Below are positions 41,713-46,575 of a DNA stretch of 46,575 nt, in pieces; the stretch's first letter is position 1; each line of letters opens with the position of its first letter. The notes under the pieces were generated by a model, which worked only from the letters and a program-made list of their open reading frames with translations, was not told where the DNA came from and did not search any database. A program made the translations under genes and the position numbers. Source of the stretch: Pseudonocardia terrae (GTDB lineage Bacteria; Actinomycetota; Actinomycetes; Mycobacteriales; Pseudonocardiaceae); NCBI RefSeq assembly GCF_021343995.1, contig NZ_JAJTTE010000052.1, positions 1 to 46,575 of the forward strand, given 5' to 3'.

Positions 41713-44054
41713 CACCGCCGGACACACACTGGGTGCGCCCACTCTCGGAGGTCACCGCGAAGGACGCCGACCTGGTCGGCGGCAAGGCGGCCAACCTCGG
41801 TGAACTGGTCGCGGCGGGCTTCCCGGTGCCGAACGGCTTCGCCGTCACCGCCGACGCCTACCGGGACTCGATGGCGGCCGCAGGCGTCCACGAGGAGCTC
41901 GGGACGTTGTACAGCGAGGCGATTCGCGCCGCCTTCGAGCGGCAGCGCCAGACGACCCTCGCCGGCCTGTGCCAGCGGATGCAAGAGCTTGTACGCAAGG
42001 CAGGGCTCTGCGCCGAGCTGGTCAAGCAGGTGCACACGGCGTACGCGGGCCTGGGAATCGAGGACTTGGGTCCGGTGAGCGTGGCGGTCCGTTCGTCGGC
42101 CCTGGGCGAGGACAGCTCGACGACCTCGTTCGCCGGCGTGCACGCCACGTTCACCGATGTCCGCGGCGCGAGCGAGCTCGGCGAGCGCATCGCGGACTGC
42201 TGGGCTTCGGCGCTGTCGCCGAGGGCACTGGTCTACCGCGCGGAGTTCGGCGACAACACGCCACCCGCGGTGGCGGTGGTCGTGCAGCTGATGGTGAACG
42301 CGCAGCGGGCCGGGGTCGCCTTCACGGGCGACCCGACAACCGGACGTCGCGATCGCGTGGTGGTCGAGGCCGCTTTCGGGCTGGGCGAGGTGGTGGTGAG
42401 CGGGGCCGTCGAGCCCGACACCTACGTCTTGGCCCTGCCCGATCTGGCCGTCCAGTCGGTGCGGGTCGGGCACCAGACCCACGAGATCGTGCGGGGGGCG
42501 GACGGTCGCGGCGTGACCGTGCGGCTCACCGACGAGCGGGCCGGGGCCCGGGTACTCAGCGACGCGCAGGCCCAGGCCGTCGCAGGGCTCGCCGTGCGGG
42601 TCCAGGAGCACTTCGGCCTGCCGCAGGACGTGGAGTGGGCAATGGCTGCCCAGCAGCTCTGGTTGCTGCAGACCCGACCGATCACCACGAAACTGAACCA
42701 ACCACGACCTCCTGCAGAACCGGAGCCCACGGGCCCACCGCCGGGAACCGTGGTGACAGCCGGCCTCGCCGCCGCGCCGGGCCGGGCGGCCGGCCCGGTT
42801 CGCGTCCTGCACGAGCCGAGCGACGGGGACCGCCTGCGCAAGGGGGACGTGCTGGTCGCACCTCGGACCGACCCGGACTGGCTGCCGACCCTGCGGCGCG
42901 CCGCCGCTGTGGTCACCGACCAGGGGGGCGTGACCTGCCACGCGGCGATCGTCGCCCGCGAACTGGGCATCCCGTGCGTGGTGGGCGCGCGCACCGCCAC
43001 GACCGACCTACCGGACGGTGACCTGGTCACCGTCGACGGCGGTACCGGCGAGGTGACCAGGGGTGACCGGGCGCGGGCCCTCCCCGCGGCGCTTGCCGAG
43101 GACCGTGCCGCGGGCCCTGGGGCCGCGTCCGTGCGGATTCCCACGGGCACCGAGCTGCACGTCAACCTGGCGATGCCCGAGGCGGCCGAGCGGGTCGCGG
43201 CACTTGACGTCGACGGCGTCGGGCTGCTGCGGGCGGAGCTCGCGCTCACGTCGGCGCTGGACGGGCGGCACCCCCGAGCGGTGCTCGCCGCGGGCGACGA
43301 GGCGGGCTTCATCGAGGCGATGGCCGGCGCCGTCGCCCGGATCGGAACGGCCTTCGCGCCGCGTCCGGTGCTCTACCGCACCACCGACCTGCGCAGCAAC
43401 GAGTTCCGCGGACTGCGGCGCGGTGAGGAGTACGAGCCGGTCGAGCGCAACCCGATGATCGGCTACCGGGGCGCGTACCGGTACCTGCGGGAGCCGGATC
43501 TGTTCAGTGTCGAGCTGCGGATGCTGGCCCGGGTCCGCGAGCAGTGCCCCAACGTCCACCTGATGATCCCGTTCGTGCGGACCCGATGGGAGCTGGCTGC
43601 GGTGCTCGACCTCGTCGACCGCAGCCCCCTGGGGCGCCAGCGGGGCCTGCAGCGGTGGCTGACGGCGGAGGTGCCGTCGGTGGTGCACTGGCTCCCGGAA
43701 TACGTGGGCCTGGGCATCGAGGGCGTGTCGATCGGCAGCAACGACCTCACGCAGCTGTTGCTGGGCGTCGACCGTGACTCCGAGCGGTTGGCCGAGCTGT
43801 ACGACGAGTCGGACCCGGCGGTGCTCGCCGCGATCTCGTCGATCATCGAGCAGGCGACGACGCTGGGCGTGCCGACGTCGTTGTGCGGGCAGGCGCCGAG
43901 CCGGAAGCCGGCTTTCGCCGAGTTCCTGGTGCGCGCGGGGATCACATCGATCTCGGTCAACCCGGACGCGGTCGGCGCGGCCCGCGCAGCGATCGCGACC
44001 GCCGAGCGACGCGTGCTCCTCGAGTCGGCCCGGCGGACGCCGGTGGGGTCGTGA
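41709..44054 (+). CDS. ppsA: Phosphoenolpyruvate synthase
   Basis: A 781-residue enzyme making PEP from pyruvate and ATP (products AMP and phosphate), needed for gluconeogenesis from C3 units. ATP-binding N-terminal domain (VGGKAANLGELVAAGFPVPN near 24-43), phosphohistidine domain with H411 in GGVTCHAAIVARELGIPCV, and PEP/pyruvate barrel with LYRTTDLRSNEFRGLRRG, YVGLGIEGVSIGSNDLTQL and C726 in SLCGQAPS. All catalytic residues are present. ATG at 41709 overlaps the USP stop. Placement in the stress island suggests rerouting of carbon during growth arrest. Confidence 0.95.
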   Translation: MTPPDTHWVRPLSEVTAKDADLVGGKAANLGELVAAGFPVPNGFAVTADAYRDSMAAAGVHEELGTLYSEAIRAAFERQRQTTLAGLCQRMQELVRKAGLCAELVKQVHTAYAGLGIEDLGPVSVAVRSSALGEDSSTTSFAGVHATFTDVRGASELGERIADCWASALSPRALVYRAEFGDNTPPAVAVVVQLMVNAQRAGVAFTGDPTTGRRDRVVVEAAFGLGEVVVSGAVEPDTYVLALPDLAVQSVRVGHQTHEIVRGADGRGVTVRLTDERAGARVLSDAQAQAVAGLAVRVQEHFGLPQDVEWAMAAQQLWLLQTRPITTKLNQPRPPAEPEPTGPPPGTVVTAGLAAAPGRAAGPVRVLHEPSDGDRLRKGDVLVAPRTDPDWLPTLRRAAAVVTDQGGVTCHAAIVARELGIPCVVGARTATTDLPDGDLVTVDGGTGEVTRGDRARALPAALAEDRAAGPGAASVRIPTGTELHVNLAMPEAAERVAALDVDGVGLLRAELALTSALDGRHPRAVLAAGDEAGFIEAMAGAVARIGTAFAPRPVLYRTTDLRSNEFRGLRRGEEYEPVERNPMIGYRGAYRYLREPDLFSVELRMLARVREQCPNVHLMIPFVRTRWELAAVLDLVDRSPLGRQRGLQRWLTAEVPSVVHWLPEYVGLGIEGVSIGSNDLTQLLLGVDRDSERLAELYDESDPAVLAAISSIIEQATTLGVPTSLCGQAPSRKPAFAEFLVRAGITSISVNPDAVGAARAAIATAERRVLLESARRTPVGS

Positions 44055-44074
44055 TCACCATGGCAGGAGGCGTG

Positions 44075-44293
44075 ATGCGGGCGCGGATCGGAGACTGGCT
44101 GATCGTGCCGCCCGCCCCGCACGAGTCGCACGGTCGGCGCGGCCAGATCGTCGGTCTGGTGCACCCCGACGGGTCCCCGCCCTACCGGGTGCGCTGGCTC
44201 GACGACGACCACGAGAGTCTGGTCTTCCCGCCGCCCGACGCCCATCTGGAACGGCACCCCGCCCACCCGGCCGAGGGGGCCACCGGCCGTTGA
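44075..44293 (+). CDS. DUF1918 small protein
   Basis: A 72-residue protein: MRARIGDWLIVPPAPHESHG, then RRGQIVGLVHPDGSPPYRVR and WLDDDHESLVFPPPDA, which is the DUF1918 pattern of a small beta-barrel (SH3-like) found widely in actinomycetes, often in stress clusters. ATG at 44075 matches the family N-terminus; GTG 44072 or ATG 44060 are alternatives, with AGGAGG at 44065-44070. 20 bases after ppsA, so probably in the same transcript. Function unknown. Confidence 0.88.
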   Translation: MRARIGDWLIVPPAPHESHGRRGQIVGLVHPDGSPPYRVRWLDDDHESLVFPPPDAHLERHPAHPAEGATGR

Positions 44294-44320
44294 CCCCGGG
44301 GTCCACCGGCTCCGGCGCCG

Positions 44321-44334
44321 GGGACCAGCGACCG
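44321..44334. promoter_or_regulatory. DosR-box-like site GGGAC-CAGC-GACCG
   Basis: Matches the motif except for the last base; 75 bp before the USP gene at 44409. The neighbouring GACCCCGGGGTC (44312 region upstream) is a separate perfect palindrome right after the DUF1918 stop and may be a terminator. Confidence 0.4.
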
Positions 44335-44408
44335 TGCCGGCCGGCGTCCCGCTCCCGGCAGCCTCGTCCTCGACGCCGGCACGAGGCCGGACACGGAGAG
44401 GAGCAATC

Positions 44409-44915
44409 GTGGGAGCACCGACGATCGTCGTGGGAGTGGACGGCTCTGCCGGTTCGCGCACCGCTCTGGAACACGCCCTGCGCGACGCCGCCCGACGAGG
44501 CGCCCGGGTCCGGGTCGTCATGGCGTTCGAGGCGCCCGACCACTGGCCCGACTTCGACCGGGCGGCGGCGCCACCGACGCCGGCCGAGATCATCGACAGG
44601 ATCGAGAGCGGCCTCGGCGAGGCGGTCGTCGCGGCCCGCGCCGCACTGAGCGCTGCCGACGCACGTGTCCGCGACGTCCCCGTCGACGTGCTGGCGCTGC
44701 CGGGGTCACCGGCCGCGGTGCTCCTCGCCCAGGCGGAGGACGCCGACGACCTCGTCGTGGGGCATCGCGGTCGAGGCGGTCTGGCGAGCGCGCTGCTCGG
44801 CTCCGTCGGTCTGCAGTGCGTACTGCACGCACCCTGCCGGGTCACCGTGGTCCGCCCTCCGCGGACGGCGCAGTTCTCGGCAGGGACCACCCGGGTGGTG
44901 GGGAGGACGCCATGA
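44409..44915 (+). CDS. Universal stress protein, single UspA domain
   Basis: A 168-residue USP. IVVGVDGSAGSRTALEHALR opens the fold; VVGHRGRGGLASALLGSVGL is the full ATP-binding motif and QCVLHAPCRVTVVRPPR the C-terminal strand, nearly the same text as in the USP at 20942. GTG at 44409 follows GGAGAGGAG. The stop overlaps the ATG of the CBS-BON gene (ATGA, 44912-44915), another coupled USP pair. Confidence 0.92.
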   Translation: MGAPTIVVGVDGSAGSRTALEHALRDAARRGARVRVVMAFEAPDHWPDFDRAAAPPTPAEIIDRIESGLGEAVVAARAALSAADARVRDVPVDVLALPGSPAAVLLAQAEDADDLVVGHRGRGGLASALLGSVGLQCVLHAPCRVTVVRPPRTAQFSAGTTRVVGRTP

Positions 44916-45592
44916 GCGAGCCGCCGTTGCGGCGAACCCTTGTTCGCGACGTCATGTCGACCTGGGTGGTGTCCGTCGGGCCTGACACCGACTTCGACGA
45001 GGTGGCCCGGGTGCTGGCCCTTCACGCCGTACGGGCCGTCCCGGTGCTAGAGGGCACCCGCCTTCTCGGGGTCGTGTCCGAGGCAGATCTCCTGCGGACC
45101 GCCGAGCGCGGCGACGGGGGGGTCGGGCACGAGCGCCCGCAGTGGAGGGACCCACGGCGACCGACGACCGCGCGGACGTTGATGAGCACCGCGGTGGTGA
45201 CCGTCCGACCCGAGGCCTCCGTCGCAGAGGCCGCCCGCCGGATGCGGGAACGGGGCGTGGGTTGGCTCGCCGTCACGGAGTTCGACGGGGCCGCCGAGCA
45301 CGTCGTCGGCGTTCTGGGTCGCACCGACATCCTGAGCGTGTACCTCCGTGACGACGCGGAGCTGCGCGCCGAGATCGTCGACGGGGTCCTTCGCCCAGTG
45401 CTCGACGACGAGGCGGTCGCTGTATCCGTCCGAGTCGACCGCGGCGTCGTCACCCTCGCCGGCAGCGTGCCCGATCGAGGTCGGGCTCTGCGGCTGGCGG
45501 CTCTGGTGGGCCGCCTGGAGGGGGTCGTCGCCGTGCACGACGAACTCGTCCCCGACGAGCGGAACGAACCGATGGCGGGGCCAGTCCACTGA
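44912..45592 (+). CDS. CBS-pair protein with C-terminal BON domain
   Basis: A 226-residue protein. Two CBS motifs (about 8-65, VRDVMSTWVVSVGPDTDFDE ... GVVSEADLL; and 90-147, ARTLMSTAVVTVRPEASVAE ... GVLGRTDIL) form a Bateman module, followed by a BON domain (about 150-220, VAVSVRVDRGVVTLAGSVPD), which in other proteins contacts phospholipid membranes. ATG at 44912 is coupled to the preceding USP. The layout suggests nucleotide-dependent membrane association, which is inference. Confidence 0.9.
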   Translation: MSEPPLRRTLVRDVMSTWVVSVGPDTDFDEVARVLALHAVRAVPVLEGTRLLGVVSEADLLRTAERGDGGVGHERPQWRDPRRPTTARTLMSTAVVTVRPEASVAEAARRMRERGVGWLAVTEFDGAAEHVVGVLGRTDILSVYLRDDAELRAEIVDGVLRPVLDDEAVAVSVRVDRGVVTLAGSVPDRGRALRLAALVGRLEGVVAVHDELVPDERNEPMAGPVH

Positions 45593-45612
45593 GGGGCTCC
45601 GCTGGGTCGACC

Positions 45613-45626
45613 GGGGCGTCCGTCCC
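45613..45626. promoter_or_regulatory. DosR-box-like site GGGGC-GTCC-GTCCC
   Basis: Full match to GGGNC-N4-GNCCC, 90 bp before the DUF4389 gene in the 123-bp gap after the CBS-BON gene. The centre differs from the CCTTCG core of the other sites. Confidence 0.45.
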
Positions 45627-45715
45627 GTCCGGCCCGTGCCGGGCAGGTCCTCCGGCTTCGGCAGCCGGGCCCGCCGTCCCTGCCACCGACGACCCGCCCG
45701 GCGGAAGGTGCTCAC

Positions 45716-46447
45716 ATGACGAACACGGCGTATCCGGTCCGGGTCACCGGGCGGCTCGAGGGCGAGCCGTCGCGCTGGCTGTGGCTGGTCAAATGGCTCC
45801 TGCTGGTGCCGCACCTGATCGTGCTGGTCGTGCTGGGCCTCGCGTTCTGGGTCCTGACCGTGGTCGCGTTCGTCGCGATACTCGTCTCGGGCCGTTATCC
45901 CCGCGCGGTCTTCGGGTTCAACCTCGGCGTGCTGCGCTGGGGCTGGCGGGTCGCGTACTACGGCTACGCCGCCAACGGCACGGACCGCTACCCACCCTTC
46001 ACCCTCGCGGACGTCCCGGACTATCCGGCCCGCCTCGAGATCGACCGGCCCGAGCGGCTGTCGCGGGGGCTGGTGCTGGTGAAGTGGTGGTTGCTGGCGC
46101 TCCCGCACTATCTGGTGCTGGTCTTCCTGATCGGAGCAGGCGGCACCGTCGTGTGGCGCATCGGGACCACCGGGGCGATCGGCTTCGACGGTGGCCTGGT
46201 CAGCGTGCTGGTCCTCTTCGTCCTCGTGGCGCTGCTGTGCAGCGGGCGCTATCCGCGGGGGTTGTTCGACCTCGTGCTCGGGTTCGACCGGTGGGTGCTG
46301 CGCGTGGTCGCGTACGCGGCCCTGATGACCGACGCGTACCCGCCGTTCCGGCTCGACCAGGGCGGTGAGGAGCCGGTCCCCGCGCCGCCGGTGCCACCGG
46401 GTGGGCCCGTGGAGATCGCCTCGCCGACGGCAGGAGCGGCCCGATGA
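45716..46447 (+). CDS. DUF4389 integral membrane protein
   Basis: A 243-residue membrane protein with two similar halves, each holding a helical hairpin: WLWLVKWLLLVPHLIVLVVL then AFWVLTVVAFVAILVSGRYP, and later LVKWWLLALPHYLVLVFLIG then VSVLVLFVLVALLCSGRYPR. The repeated SGRYPR and YPPF blocks are the DUF4389 signature. The Pro-rich tail (from about 215) is cytosolic or disordered. ATG at 45716. Its stop overlaps the start of the next gene (ATGA). Function unknown. Confidence 0.88.
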   Translation: MTNTAYPVRVTGRLEGEPSRWLWLVKWLLLVPHLIVLVVLGLAFWVLTVVAFVAILVSGRYPRAVFGFNLGVLRWGWRVAYYGYAANGTDRYPPFTLADVPDYPARLEIDRPERLSRGLVLVKWWLLALPHYLVLVFLIGAGGTVVWRIGTTGAIGFDGGLVSVLVLFVLVALLCSGRYPRGLFDLVLGFDRWVLRVVAYAALMTDAYPPFRLDQGGEEPVPAPPVPPGGPVEIASPTAGAAR

Positions 46448-46575
46448 TGTGGGGAACCTGGGGAATATCCGAAGCCGTCTGGCTGGTCGGCCTGCTCCTG
46501 GTGCTGCTGGCCGCCGCGGCGGGGGCGGCCGCGGGCACCGTCGTCGTCGCCCGCCGGGGATTCCCCGCGGCGGGC
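46444..46575 (+). CDS. Small membrane protein, 3' end outside window
   Basis: The ATG at 46444 overlaps the DUF4389 stop. The first 44 residues (MMWGTWGISEAVWLVGLLLV and onward) contain a transmembrane helix at about 9-35, then basic residues; the rest lies beyond the window. The coupling suggests the pair works together in the membrane. Confidence 0.65.
   Translation, partial: MMWGTWGISEAVWLVGLLLVLLAAAAGAAAGTVVVARRGFPAAG

Noticed and set aside
38658..42941. A 4.3-kb open reading frame on the minus strand
   Set aside because: Only its last 298 codons, the tandem USP, are real. The rest lies antisense to ppsA and the second tandem USP and is a by-product of high GC.
1..46575. CRISPR arrays, rRNA and tRNA genes
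   Set aside because: Looked for repeat-spacer periodicity and tRNA T-loop motifs; the only periodic arrays are the 41-bp, 31-bp, 27-bp and 15-bp repeats described.

Overview
The window is about 46.6 kb of very GC-rich DNA. The mycothiol gene mshA, the gpm-senX3-regX3 order, frequent GTG starts and ATGA/GTGA stop-start overlaps point to a mycothiol-producing actinomycete of the Pseudonocardiaceae type; Pseudonocardia is the best guess, from content only. No rRNA, tRNA or CRISPR array is visible.

Region 1 (1-11300) is core chromosome: a sacsin/Hsp90-like ATPase, mshA coupled to a YbjN-family gene, a DUF4349 membrane protein, a GntR/UTRA regulator, a divergent VOC-protein/MarR pair with two shared operator-like palindromes, gpmA, and senX3-regX3 with a PHO-box-like direct repeat upstream. 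Two intergenic repeats stand out: four 41-bp units each carrying a palindrome (5074-5216) and a 31-bp array that includes the gpmA stop codon.

Region 2 (about 11335-15970, edges unproven) is a compact integrated element. Tyrosine integrase and an XRE repressor run leftward; an excisionase-like protein, a small coupled ORF and an unusual DnaB-N/RepA-type helicase run rightward; a membrane-anchored cargo gene closes it. A palindrome inside a long inverted repeat lies just after the helicase and could be an origin. The layout resembles phage satellites or mini-integrative elements.

Region 3 (16380-46575) is a dense stress or dormancy island, similar in content to the DosR regulon of Mycobacterium tuberculosis: five universal stress proteins (two of them tandem-domain), two flavin-type pyridoxamine-phosphate-oxidase-fold proteins, CBS and CBS-BON proteins, a WS/DGAT-like acyltransferase, an HPF-like ribosome factor, a GNAT/acyl-CoA-synthetase fusion, a P-type ATPase, PEP synthase, an SPFH protein, a duplicated SpoIIAA-like protein, a quinone-reductase-like enzyme, and two cyclic-nucleotide-binding-fold proteins, one fused to an acyltransferase. 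Several promoter regions carry a 14-bp motif, GGGNC-N4-GNCCC, often with a CCTTCG centre, which has the architecture of the mycobacterial DosR box. No DosR/DosS is in the window, so the regulator would have to act from elsewhere.

The island also shows decay: hyuA/hyuB carry a frameshift, a nonsense codon and a deletion that fuses them; the P-type ATPase is frameshifted near its C-terminus; the acyl-CoA-synthetase fusion lacks the end of its ATP-grasp domain; and a short orphan reading frame resembles the end of a STAS domain.
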